A DNA stretch of 10,405 nucleotides from DATAFT01 sp035544635 (GTDB lineage Bacteria; Acidobacteriota; Thermoanaerobaculia; Multivoradales; Multivoraceae): contig DATKDQ010000203.1 of assembly GCA_035544635.1 (NCBI GenBank), forward strand, positions 1-10,405. Reading direction: 5' to 3'. Under the pieces are notes generated by a model. It was not told the DNA's origin. It searched no databases and saw only the letters and a list, made by a program, of their open reading frames with translations. The position numbers and the translations under genes are program-made. Below, piece by piece: positions 1 through 6,217 of the stretch (its first letter is position 1; every line of letters starts with the position of its first letter).

Positions 1-132
1 CAGCTCTTCACGCCACCCGAGGAGCTGGTCGCGTCGATCCTGCGCGAGGTGGACCTCGAGCGGCTGAGCCCGCTCGCGGCGCTCAACCTGCTCCACGCGC
101 TGCGGTCTCGTCTGACCGAGCCCGTGGTGTAG
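1..132 (+). CDS. mutS: DNA mismatch repair protein MutS, C-terminal end (partial)
   Basis: The last 43 codons of a rightward gene, open at the left edge and ending in TAG at 130-132. The peptide runs from QLFTPPEELVASIL through the segment SPLAALNLLHALRSRL. A 'spl-ALnlL--L' ending preceded by an acidic helix is the usual extreme C-terminus of MutS, where the family ends in forms such as LTPLEALNLL. MutS recognises mispaired bases and recruits MutL; this tail belongs to the dimer/tetramer-forming region, not the ATPase. No catalytic motif is visible because only the tail is present. The assignment rests on this short motif, so another protein with a similar tail is possible. The gene converges on ssb. 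Confidence 0.72.
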   Translation, partial: QLFTPPEELVASILREVDLERLSPLAALNLLHALRSRLTEPVV

Positions 133-144
133 TCGCGCGGCTCG

Positions 145-204
145 GAAGCCTTGACCCGGGGACAGACTTGACTCGTCTCTAACGATTCTGCGGGTCAAGG
201 CTTC
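145..204. repeat. Perfect 14-bp inverted repeat between mutS and ssb
   Basis: The arm gaagccttgacccg (145-158) is perfectly repeated in inverse orientation at 191-204, with 32 nt between. The spacer contains a second partial copy of the arm core (ttgactcg, 169-176) and a GGGGACAGACTTGAC-like string. That string resembles palindromic intergenic repeats I associate with REP-type elements in Gram-negative genomes. The right arm shares its last three bases with the next hairpin. No T-run follows either arm, so it is not a classic intrinsic terminator for mutS. Its nature (REP-like element or Rho-assisted terminator) is inference. Confidence 0.6.
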
Positions 205-248
205 TAGCAGCGTGGGGCGATACTGACATTCGCCACACGCTGCTAGAA
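202..248 (-). terminator. Long hairpin overlapping the ssb stop codon; candidate terminator
   Basis: The 13-bp arm ttctagcagcgtg (202-214) is perfectly inverted at 236-248. After one mismatch (215/235) five more pairs form (216-220 with 230-234), leaving a 9-nt loop (221-229). The right arm includes the last sense codon (Phe) and the TAG stop of ssb, so on the ssb transcript the stem begins at the stop codon. No uridine tract follows in either direction. The stem could stop transcription with Rho, protect the 3' end of ssb mRNA, or act from both sides in this convergent region. The hairpin is seen directly; the function is inferred. Confidence 0.55.
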
Positions 249-677
249 AGGGATGTCGTCATCGTCGGCCGCTGCTGCGCCCCCGCCGCCCTCGTGCTCC
301 ATCGCGCCGGCGTGCTCCGGCGCCGGGCCGCTCGAGTAGTCGCTGTCTCCACGCTGACCGAGCATCTGGAAGTTGTCGCAGATCACCTCGGTGCGGTAGC
401 GCTTCTCACCGGTCTGCTTGTCGTCCCACGAGCGGGTCTGGAGGCGGCCCTCGACGTACACCTGGCGTCCCTTCTTCAGGTACTCGCCGGCGACCTCCGC
501 CTGCCGTCCCCAGCACACCACCGTGTGCCACTCCGTCTGCTCCTGACGATTGCCGTCGCGGTCCCGCCACTTCCGGCTGGTGGCGACGCTGAAGGTCGCG
601 ACCTGCTGCCCGCTGGGGGTCGATCGGCGCTCCGGATCCCTGCCGAGGTTGCCGACCAGGATCACCTTGTTCACCAT
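243..677 (-). CDS. ssb: Single-stranded DNA-binding protein SSB
   Basis: 144 aa, a normal length for bacterial SSB. The N-terminal OB-fold (about residues 1-105) begins MVNKVILVGNLGRDPE, a near-consensus SSB start. It contains the aromatic residues typical of ssDNA stacking (W37, W50, W56, W84) and the segment EWHTVVCWGRQAE. A short Gly/Ala/acidic linker follows, then the acidic tip DDDDIPF (138-144), which in known SSBs docks RecQ, PriA, exonuclease I, RecO and the polymerase chi subunit. It coats single-stranded DNA in replication, recombination and repair. The ATG at 675-677 is preceded by AAGGAGG (685-691 on the plus strand) with a 7-nt gap, so the start is secure. It diverges from dtd and converges on mutS; its stop codon lies inside a long hairpin. 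Confidence 0.97.
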   Translation of the reverse strand: MVNKVILVGNLGRDPERRSTPSGQQVATFSVATSRKWRDRDGNRQEQTEWHTVVCWGRQAEVAGEYLKKGRQVYVEGRLQTRSWDDKQTGEKRYRTEVICDNFQMLGQRGDSDYSSGPAPEHAGAMEHEGGGGAAAADDDDIPF

Positions 678-703
678 CTGAGGGCCTCCTTCTTGGCGTG
701 ACT

Positions 704-709
704 ACTATA
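704..709 (-). promoter_or_regulatory. Candidate -10 element for ssb
   Basis: Reading leftward, TATAGT (704-709) lies in the only AT-rich patch of the ssb/dtd divergent region, about 15 nt upstream of the ssb ribosome binding site. At the proper distance for a -35 box the sequence is GGAGTG (727-732), which is not consensus. The promoter would therefore need an activator or a non-standard -35. On the plus strand the same patch gives TACTAT (703-708), which could serve dtd. Confidence 0.35.
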
Positions 710-718
710 TTCCGCGCC

Positions 719-741
719 TGCGCGTGCACTCCGCACGCGCA
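719..741. promoter_or_regulatory. Perfect 9-bp dyad in the ssb/dtd divergent region; candidate operator
   Basis: tgcgcgtgc (719-727) is perfectly inverted as gcacgcgca (733-741) around a 5-nt centre (actcc). It sits immediately upstream of the candidate ssb -10 and covers the position where an ssb -35 would be. That fits a repressor or activator site acting on ssb, dtd or both. Alternating CG/TG tracts make chance dyads more likely in GC-rich DNA, so binding is only inferred. Confidence 0.4.
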
Positions 742-811
742 CGGCTCCTTCGCGACCCCGTCCGCCCAGGCGGCGAGGGTGGACGCGCTACGAGAGGAGA
801 GGACGAGATCG

Positions 812-1249
812 ATGCGCCTGGTCTTGCAGCGGGTCGAGAGCGCGGCGGTCGAGATCCAGGGTCGGGACCTGGGCTCCATCGGGCGCGGGATTCTCGTCCT
901 GGTCGGCATCGAGAAGGGCGATGGCCCGGCAACCGTGGCGAGAGCCGCTCAGAAGCTCGCCGAGCTGCGCATCTTCGCCGACGCCGAGGGCCGCATGAAC
1001 CTCGACCTCGCCGCCGCCGGAGGGGAGCTCCTCCTGGTATCACAGTTCACGCTCGCCGCGTCCCTCGATCGCGGGCGGCGACCGTCCTTCGACGACGCGG
1101 CGCCCCCGGTCGTCGCCGAGCCGCTCTACGCTGCGCTGGTCGACGCCCTGCGCCGGCGGGGCCTGCGGGTCGCGACCGGATGCTTCGGGGCCGCCATGAA
1201 GGTGCGCCTGGTCAACGACGGCCCGGTCACCTTCGTGCTCGACCTCTAG
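812..1249 (+). CDS. dtd: D-aminoacyl-tRNA deacylase (DTD)
   Basis: 145 aa, the usual DTD length. The enzyme hydrolyses D-aminoacyl-tRNA (and Gly-tRNA-Ala) to free tRNA, proofreading chirality in the cytoplasm. The start MRLVLQRVESAAVEI matches the family N-terminus (M-R-hydrophobic-V-Q-R-V). The SQFTL motif (77-81) is present, as are GRRPSF (88-93) and the C-terminal Gly-cisPro motif within NDGPVT (135-140, GP at 137-138), which reads the chiral centre. I chose the ATG at 812 over longer in-frame starts because homology begins exactly there. Purine-rich aggag/gagg lies 9-12 nt upstream, and a longer form would run through the divergent control region. The neighbour on the left is ssb (divergent); its 3' end converges on the M50 protease gene 63 bp away. 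Confidence 0.96.
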   Translation: MRLVLQRVESAAVEIQGRDLGSIGRGILVLVGIEKGDGPATVARAAQKLAELRIFADAEGRMNLDLAAAGGELLLVSQFTLAASLDRGRRPSFDDAAPPVVAEPLYAALVDALRRRGLRVATGCFGAAMKVRLVNDGPVTFVLDL

Positions 1250-1312
1250 CTCGCACCGTCGGCGCGGCGAGGGGCGCGCGGTGAGGGGCTCGCCCGTTCG
1301 AGGCGCCAACGC

Positions 1313-2425
1313 TCACCCGGGCAGCGTCACCAACACGCCCGTGGCGCCTCGGAGCGGGAGGTACGAGAGCGGAATCGGCGTGAAGCAGACCACGAGGAGG
1401 GCGAGCGCGACCAGCGCCAGGCGCCGGCGGAAGGGGTCGAGCGGCCGGTCGGCGTCGACCACCGGAGGATGGCGCAGCCCCATGACGATCAGCACCATGA
1501 AGCAGAGGACGAGCCACCCCTCCCAGAGCAGGCCGAGCGCGCACACGCCGAGCCAGATCGGCCAGGCCAGCCGGCGGTGCAGCCTGCCGGCGACGGCGTA
1601 GAGCAGGTGGCCGCCGTCGAGCTGCCCCATGGGCAGCAGATTCAGCGCGGTGGCGAACAGGCCCACCCAGGCTGCCAGCGCGAAGGGGTGCAGGTCGAGG
1701 ACCATGTGGTCGGGCAGGCGACCGTGGAAGAGCCGCGTCAGCCCCTCGATCGCGAGGCTGGTCCCGGGCCGGTACAGGATGGCCTGTGTCTGGCTCGGGT
1801 CCGTTGCGACTTCGGCGATTCCCGGCGCGGACCACGCGACCCCGAGCACCAGGAAGGGCAGCAGCACGACGAAGCCCGCCAGGGGCCCCGCGATCCCGAT
1901 GTCGAACAGCTCGGCCTTGGTGCGGATCCGTCCCCGGATGCGGATGAAGGCGCCGAAGGTGCCGAGGACCAGGGGCGCGGGCAGGAAGTAGGGCACGGTC
2001 GCGGGCACGCCGTAGCGCCGGCAGGCGAGAAAGTGGCCGAGCTCGTGGCTGCCCAGGATGGCCAGTAGGGGGAGCGAGAAGGAGAGCCCGAGCCGCAGGA
2101 GCGCGGGAGTGCTCCACACCTCCTGGATCGTGGTCGGATGGAGGAAGGGGTAGAGGGTGGTCGCCTCGTCGGTTCGGGTGACCAGGTAGAGAACGCCGCC
2201 GAGCGTCGTCGTGGTGAAGAAGGTCAGCAGGAACAGGACGGTGGCCAGCCGGTAGCGGGGACGGTAGCCAGGCTGCGCTCCGGTCGGCTCGGGTCCGAGC
2301 GGCGCGAACGGCGAACCTTCGGAGGCCGGCGCGAAGGCCTGCCCCGAAGCGCCGGGCGCGACGCTCGGGATTTCGCCGTTGGAGTTCGACACCTGCATTC
2401 GGACGTCGACCCGCGCGGGAACCAT
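1313..2425 (-). CDS. Site-2 protease family (peptidase M50) integral membrane metalloprotease
   Basis: About 370 aa. It belongs to the intramembrane zinc metalloproteases, which cut membrane-spanning substrates within the bilayer. Numbering from the furthest upstream GTG (2467), the zinc motif HELGH is at 141-145 inside a hydrophobic helix. GIAGPLAGF is at 191-199, and the second zinc-site motif NLLPMGQLDGG is at 276-286 (LDGG 283-286). Five or more hydrophobic segments are visible (about 75-96, 125-145, 190-212, 262-280, 302-332 and 350-370). There is a Pro/Ala-rich cytoplasmic N-terminus and no PDZ domain, so this is not RseP itself; it resembles the stand-alone group of M50 proteins. The start is uncertain: GTG 2467, ATG 2425 and ATG 2398 are all possible and none has a good ribosome binding site. 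It lies downstream of the HU/IHF gene on the same strand and may be co-transcribed with it. The substrate is unknown. Confidence 0.9.
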   Translation of the reverse strand: MVPARVDVRMQVSNSNGEIPSVAPGASGQAFAPASEGSPFAPLGPEPTGAQPGYRPRYRLATVLFLLTFFTTTTLGGVLYLVTRTDEATTLYPFLHPTTIQEVWSTPALLRLGLSFSLPLLAILGSHELGHFLACRRYGVPATVPYFLPAPLVLGTFGAFIRIRGRIRTKAELFDIGIAGPLAGFVVLLPFLVLGVAWSAPGIAEVATDPSQTQAILYRPGTSLAIEGLTRLFHGRLPDHMVLDLHPFALAAWVGLFATALNLLPMGQLDGGHLLYAVAGRLHRRLAWPIWLGVCALGLLWEGWLVLCFMVLIVMGLRHPPVVDADRPLDPFRRRLALVALALLVVCFTPIPLSYLPLRGATGVLVTLPG

Positions 2426-2521
2426 GGACAGGAGACGCCGCCGGCCGCGGCGGTCGACGCCGACCACCCGGCGTGGGGGAGGGCACGCGGAGCGCCGGGA
2501 AGCGGTGGAGGCGGGCCTCGC

Positions 2522-2788
2522 CTACAGCTCGCGCAGCTCCTTGCCGGGCTTGAAGCGGACCGTCTTTCCCGGCGCGATTTCGACCTCGACACCGGTCTTG
2601 GGGTTACGTCCGACGCCGCGCTTACGATCGCGCACCTGGAAAACACCGAAGCCGCGCAGCTCGATGCGCTTACCCTCTCGCAGCGCTTCCTTCATGGCCT
2701 CGATCACGGTGTCGACCGCAATCGCGGCCTTGACCCGCGATACGTTGGACGCTTCGGCGACGCGGTGAACGATGTCTGCCTTGATCAC
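2522..2788 (-). CDS. HU/IHF family DNA-bending protein
   Basis: 88 aa from the chosen start. This is a small basic nucleoid protein that acts as a dimer, bending DNA for compaction, replication and promoter architecture. The helical body starts MIKADIVHRVAEASNVS. It is followed by the beta-arm region RGFGVFQVRDRKRGVGRNPKTG, written here as RGFGVF, then RDRKRGVG, then RNPKTG. The RNP carries the proline that intercalates between base pairs. The C-terminus VRFKPGKELREL is typical. Sequence alone does not separate HU from IHF-alpha or -beta, though the RNPKTG arm and FKPGKELR end look IHF-like. The GTG at 2788 is preceded by AAGGCGGG (2798-2805) with a 9-nt gap and gives the usual family length. 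A GTG at 2818 would add ten unconserved residues and lacks a clear ribosome binding site. Confidence 0.95.
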   Translation of the reverse strand: MIKADIVHRVAEASNVSRVKAAIAVDTVIEAMKEALREGKRIELRGFGVFQVRDRKRGVGRNPKTGVEVEIAPGKTVRFKPGKELREL

Positions 2789-2830
2789 GACCCGATGCCC
2801 GCCTTGATCCGTGACCACCTACGTAGAGTT

Positions 2831-2847
2831 CCGACCCGTGAGGTCGG
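2831..2847 (-). promoter_or_regulatory. Dyad at the predicted transcription start of the HU/IHF gene
   Basis: ccgacc (2831-2836) and ggtcgg (2842-2847) form a perfect 6-bp inverted repeat around cgtga. It spans the start site predicted from the promoter just upstream. It could be an operator site or a 5'-end stem that stabilises the mRNA. Confidence 0.4.
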
Positions 2848-2850
2848 CGC

Positions 2851-2880
2851 AGTGTAGCAATGCGTCGGGAGGGGTGTCAA
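2851..2880 (-). promoter_or_regulatory. Sigma70-type promoter for the HU/IHF gene
   Basis: Reading leftward, a perfect TTGACA -35 (2875-2880) is followed by an 18-nt spacer and TACACT (2851-2856), four of six matches to the -10 consensus. Transcription would start near 2844, giving a leader of about 55 nt before the GTG at 2788. This is the best promoter match in the left half of the window and fits a highly expressed nucleoid protein. Confidence 0.75.
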
Positions 2881-2928
2881 CGAGCCTAAGCCCCGCAAAA
2901 TCCAGAATTTAGGCCGTTTCTGCAGAGG

Positions 2929-2958
2929 TTGTGACAGATCGCGGGTCCATGCTACTCT
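2929..2958 (+). promoter_or_regulatory. Candidate promoter for the TPR gene, implying a leaderless transcript
   Basis: TTGTGA (2929-2934) is followed after 18 nt by TACTCT (2953-2958), embedded in atgctactct. The -35 is good but the -10 is only partial. Transcription 6-8 nt below the -10 would begin at or next to the GTG at 2966. No Shine-Dalgarno sequence is present upstream of that codon, so a leaderless or nearly leaderless mRNA is suggested by inference. Confidence 0.4.
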
Positions 2959-2965
2959 CCGCCCC

Positions 2966-5251
2966 GTGAGAGGCAGCTGCCCGGGCCGCGTACTCCTTCT
3001 CGTAGGCCTGCTCACTACCACCAGCCCCGTCCTCGCGCGCGAAGGCGCGGCGTACCACTTTGCCTTGGCGAAGATGTATGCGGGCGAGGGCGAGTACCCC
3101 CAGGCCATCCAGGCCTTCAGGGCGGCGATCGAGCTCGAGCCGCGCGATCCCTACATCCGGCTCGAGTACGCCGATTTCCTGAGCCGGACCGGACGTTCCC
3201 GCCAGGCGGCGGACGAGGCCGAGAACGCCCTCGCGCTCGATGTCGAGAATCTCGACTCCCTGCGCGTGGTGGGGCAGATCCGGCTCGAGCTCGCTCCGCG
3301 CGACCCACGATCGCTCCAGATCGCAAAGGACGCCTTCGAGCGGCTTCGCGAGCTGGCACCGTCCGACACCCCTTCCATGCTCACACTGGCGCGCCTGTAC
3401 CTCAGCGAGAACGAGCCGGCAGTCGCGGTCGAGATCCTCGAGGAGGCGGGCGCCTACGCTCCCAACCATCCCACCATCCATCGGATGCTGGTCGAGGCGC
3501 TGGTGCGCTCGGGAAGCGAGGAGCGCGCCCGCGAGATCCTTCCTCGGATTCTCGCGCGCGACCCCGGATTTCTGGAGGGCCGCCTGGCGCTGGCCCGCAT
3601 CCTGACGGACGCCGGGGACCGCGACGGCGCGATCCAGCTGCTGCGTGGGGCCCCTCAGGAGGAGGCCCGCGACGCCGACACTAAGTACCTGCTGGCGTCG
3701 GAGCTGTACCGGCGGGCGGCGGCTGGGCGCGGCAACCGAGCGGCCGAGCTGGAGGACCTGGAAGAGGCGTCGCGACTGGTGCAGTCGATCCTCGGCGGCG
3801 AGCCCACCCACCTGCGCGCGCAGTATCTGCGCGCGCTCGTCCTCGCCGAGCAGTCGAAGCGCGCGGAAGCGATCTCCGAGCTGCGCAAGCTCCACGAGGT
3901 GGCGCCGCAGGAGCTCCGCGTGCAGGTGACGACCGAGCTCGCCGAGCTCCTCGAACAGGAGGGTAGGGTGAGCGAGGCGGCCACCCTCCTCTCCGAGATG
4001 GCGGAGGGCCTGCGTACGGCGAGTGGCACCGCGCTCTCCGCCGATCGGGTGTGGCTGGAAGTGGCACGGCTGCACGGCCGTCACCGCGACTGGCGCGCGT
4101 TGCACCAGGCATCCGAGCGCCTGCTCGCCTCCAGCGACGAGCACCTGCGCCACGAAGGGTTGCTGCTCGCCGCCGAGGCCCTGCAACAGCTCCAGCGTTC
4201 GAAAGAGGCGTTGCAGCTCCTGCGGCGCGGCGAGGCGCAGTTCGCAGAGCCTCTGCGCATCCAGCTCAAGCGCGCCGAGATCCTGCTCGCAAACGGCGAG
4301 AAGGGTGAGGCCGACAAGGTCCTCGGCAAGCTCGGTGACAGTGCTGACGTGCCCACCCTGCTCGCGCTCGCGCAGTTCCATCTCGAGCGGGAGGACGCCG
4401 CGCGCATAATCCCGGTGCTGCGCCGTCTGCTGGCTGCAGAGGAGGGCGCCGTCGAGGAAGGAATGCGTCGCGAGATCGTATTCCTGCTCGCCGACAGCCT
4501 GGCCAGGACCGGACGTGAGCACGACGCCCTGCGCCTGCTGCAGTCGGAGGAGGGCCGTTTCGCCGATGCCAGCGAGCTCGATCGCCAGCGGCTCCAGCTG
4601 GAGCAGGCGGAGGTGCTCGAGGCGCTCGGCCGCTACCAGGAAGCGCGCCAGATTCTCGATCGCCTGGCGGCGTCGAACGACCGGCAAGCGGCGTTGCTCC
4701 TGGTGCAGCACTATCAGACGCGCTCGAACTACGAGGCCATGCTTCCGGTCCTCGAGCGCGCGATCGCGACGGATCGAGGCGCCGGCGACGTCGACCTGGT
4801 GTTCTCGCTCGCGGTGGCGAACGAGCGCCTCGGCCGCTACGCCGCGGCCGAGGCGGCGTTTCGCGAGGTGCTGGCGCTCGATCCCGACGACGGACGGACG
4901 CTGAATTATCTCGGATACATGTGGGCTGACCGCGGCGAGAACCTCGAGCAGGCGCTCGAGCTGATCCAGCGCGCGGTCGCGCTCGAACCGGACAACGGCG
5001 CGTACGTCGACTCCCTCGGTTGGGTCTACTATCGACTCGGCCGCCTGTCCGAGGCGCGGCACCATCTCGAAGAGGCGGCACGGCTGCTGCCGGAGGACGC
5101 CACCATCCTCGAACACCTCGGCGATCTCTACGTCGCGCTCGACATCCCGGAGAAGGCCCGCGAGCTCTACCGCCGCGCCCTGGCCATGGACGACGAGAAC
5201 GTCGAAGGGCTACGCCGCAAGCTGGCGCGGCTGGAGACGGGCGACTCGTAG
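2966..5251 (+). CDS. Secreted tetratricopeptide-repeat (TPR) protein, periplasmic
   Basis: 761 aa. The N-terminus MRGSCPGRVLLLVGLL continues to a likely signal-peptidase site after SPVLA (about residue 24), so the mature protein of about 737 aa should be exported, probably to the periplasm. The rest is helical repeats. Clear TPR units appear near residues 28-95 (ALAKMYAGEGEYPQAIQAF, then LEYADFLSRTGRSRQAADEA). Four well-formed units end the protein at about 608-745, including LNYLGYMWADRGENLEQALE and DSLGWVYYRLGRLSEARHH. The middle is more diverged TPR-like helices rich in Glu, Leu, Arg and Ala. No enzymatic domain is visible, so a scaffold or adaptor role is likely. Genes of this kind often precede a LolB-type lipoprotein gene, as here (41-nt gap), suggesting a shared envelope role. 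The GTG start fits the signal peptide; there is no ribosome binding site. Confidence 0.88.
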   Translation: MRGSCPGRVLLLVGLLTTTSPVLAREGAAYHFALAKMYAGEGEYPQAIQAFRAAIELEPRDPYIRLEYADFLSRTGRSRQAADEAENALALDVENLDSLRVVGQIRLELAPRDPRSLQIAKDAFERLRELAPSDTPSMLTLARLYLSENEPAVAVEILEEAGAYAPNHPTIHRMLVEALVRSGSEERAREILPRILARDPGFLEGRLALARILTDAGDRDGAIQLLRGAPQEEARDADTKYLLASELYRRAAAGRGNRAAELEDLEEASRLVQSILGGEPTHLRAQYLRALVLAEQSKRAEAISELRKLHEVAPQELRVQVTTELAELLEQEGRVSEAATLLSEMAEGLRTASGTALSADRVWLEVARLHGRHRDWRALHQASERLLASSDEHLRHEGLLLAAEALQQLQRSKEALQLLRRGEAQFAEPLRIQLKRAEILLANGEKGEADKVLGKLGDSADVPTLLALAQFHLEREDAARIIPVLRRLLAAEEGAVEEGMRREIVFLLADSLARTGREHDALRLLQSEEGRFADASELDRQRLQLEQAEVLEALGRYQEARQILDRLAASNDRQAALLLVQHYQTRSNYEAMLPVLERAIATDRGAGDVDLVFSLAVANERLGRYAAAEAAFREVLALDPDDGRTLNYLGYMWADRGENLEQALELIQRAVALEPDNGAYVDSLGWVYYRLGRLSEARHHLEEAARLLPEDATILEHLGDLYVALDIPEKARELYRRALAMDDENVEGLRRKLARLETGDS

Positions 5252-5292
5252 CCCCCCGGCGGTCGCTCACGCTCGTTCTTCGCGGCCGACTC

Positions 5293-6081
5293 GTGTCCCG
5301 CCTCCACGCGCCACCTCTCCTTCTCGCCCTCATCGTGTTCGCGCTGGTCGCCGTAAGCTGCGCGTCGGCGGGCAGGGGCGTGCGCCCGCGTACGGGCAGC
5401 GCGACCCCCTGGGTGGTGCCGCGCGAGGAGCACCGCAGCCAGCGACTGTTCCAGGTGCGTCTCGACAGCTCCGAGGGGAGCGGGCGCTTCCGGCTGCTGC
5501 TGCGGTTGCGCGATCCGGAGCGCTACCAGATCCGCGCCACGCACCCACTCTTCAATCGCCGCCTGTGGTCACTCGACGTCTCCGGCGATCGCGCCGTGCT
5601 GGTCGACCATCATCAGCGCACGGTCTGCCGTTACCAGGACGAGGCCGAGATCGGCGCGATTCCGCTGGGACCGTTTCCGTTCGAGAGCCTGCCGGCCCTC
5701 CTCCTCGGCTACCTTCCGCTGATGCCGGCCCAGGAACCCGAGCGCCCCGCGCCCGGCCTCATCACCTTTTACGACAACCTTCACCGCCGCTGGACGGCAC
5801 TCCTCGACAGCGGCGTCGTACGGCGTTGGGAGGTTGCCGGCGAGGAGATTGGCATCGTCTCCTGGGAGAGGCGCGACGACTGGGACGTGCTCGCAGCCCC
5901 GGCGCAGGAGCTGGACCTGCGCCTCAAGGAGACGTTGCGCGAGGACTTGACGGGGGACGTCCAGGATCTCGACATCCCCGCCGATTACGATGCTCAACAC
6001 GGCTGCGATCTCGGTTGGTTGCGCGCGGTCGAGGACGCGCCGTGGCAGGAAGATCAGGGTGAAGGTGACGGAACAGATTGA
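5293..6081 (+). CDS. Outer-membrane lipoprotein, LolB/DUF4292-like
   Basis: 262 aa from the GTG at 5293, the only reasonable start: no other in-frame initiation codon lies between it and the TPR stop. The N-terminus MSRLHAPPLLLALIVFALV leads to a lipobox-like AVSC with the acylated cysteine at residue 23, so the product should be a lipoprotein. The body shows the alternating beta-strand pattern of the LolB fold: RFRLLLRLRDPERYQIRATH, then WSLDVSGDRAVLVDHH, and a hydrophobic stretch LPALLLGYLPL. LolB inserts lipoproteins into the outer membrane; DUF4292 relatives share the fold without proven function. Sequence similarity to true LolB is weak by eye, so the exact role is open. It follows the TPR gene, probably in one transcript, and its stop codon overlaps the spoVG promoter. 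No Shine-Dalgarno sequence is seen. Confidence 0.78.
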   Translation: MSRLHAPPLLLALIVFALVAVSCASAGRGVRPRTGSATPWVVPREEHRSQRLFQVRLDSSEGSGRFRLLLRLRDPERYQIRATHPLFNRRLWSLDVSGDRAVLVDHHQRTVCRYQDEAEIGAIPLGPFPFESLPALLLGYLPLMPAQEPERPAPGLITFYDNLHRRWTALLDSGVVRRWEVAGEEIGIVSWERRDDWDVLAAPAQELDLRLKETLREDLTGDVQDLDIPADYDAQHGCDLGWLRAVEDAPWQEDQGEGDGTD

Positions 6082-6107
6082 CTTTGAGCCACGACGATCC
6101 CTAGCAT
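6078..6107 (+). promoter_or_regulatory. Promoter for spoVG, overlapping the lipoprotein stop codon
   Basis: TTGACT (6078-6083) is followed by an 18-nt spacer and TAGCAT (6102-6107; four of six matches). The TGA stop of the lipoprotein gene (6079-6081) lies within the -35 box. Transcription near 6114 gives a leader of about 100 nt before spoVG. Confidence 0.6.
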
Positions 6108-6148
6108 GTACGCGCAGCAGGCACGAAGAGTTAGGTCAGCGTGGTCCC

Positions 6149-6164
6149 CAACGGCTCGGCGTTG
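6149..6164 (+). other. Small hairpin in the spoVG leader
   Basis: caacg (6149-6153) and cgttg (6160-6164) form a 5-bp stem with loop gctcgg. Flanking cccc (6146-6149) and gggg (6167-6170) could extend it with a bulge. It lies in the roughly 100-nt leader, about 50 nt upstream of the spoVG start. It is too short to assign a function. Confidence 0.3.
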
Positions 6165-6217
6165 CCGGGGCGGTGTGGTGGACGAACGCCGACGACATAC
6201 CGCGCAAGGGGGTAGGC

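Noticed and set aside
698..811. Longer N-terminus for dtd
   Set aside because: Family homology begins at the ATG at 812, and the upstream part crosses the divergent promoter region and its dyad.
1250..1312. Terminator between convergent dtd and M50 gene
   Set aside because: Only a weak ggcgag/ctcgcc pairing (1266-1271/1289-1294) with a 17-nt loop and no T-run was found.
1227..2486. A 419-codon minus-strand frame overlapping the M50 protease gene
   Set aside because: Its translation is Arg/Pro/Ala-rich with no hydrophobic segments. The M50 frame on the same strand has intact zinc motifs and membrane helices.
2885..2913. cctaa...ttagg dyad between the HU/IHF and TPR promoters
   Set aside because: The 5-bp arms with a 19-nt gap are too weak to call a site.
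2909..5116. A 735-codon open frame on the minus strand opposite the TPR gene
   Set aside because: It is an antisense shadow of the high-GC TPR gene, low-complexity in Arg, Leu, Gln and Glu. It has no recognisable domain, while the plus-strand frame has a signal peptide and clear TPRs.
5990..6217. Longer N-terminus for spoVG
   Set aside because: SpoVG homology and an excellent ribosome binding site place the start at 6218; the upstream frame overlaps the lipoprotein gene and the leader.
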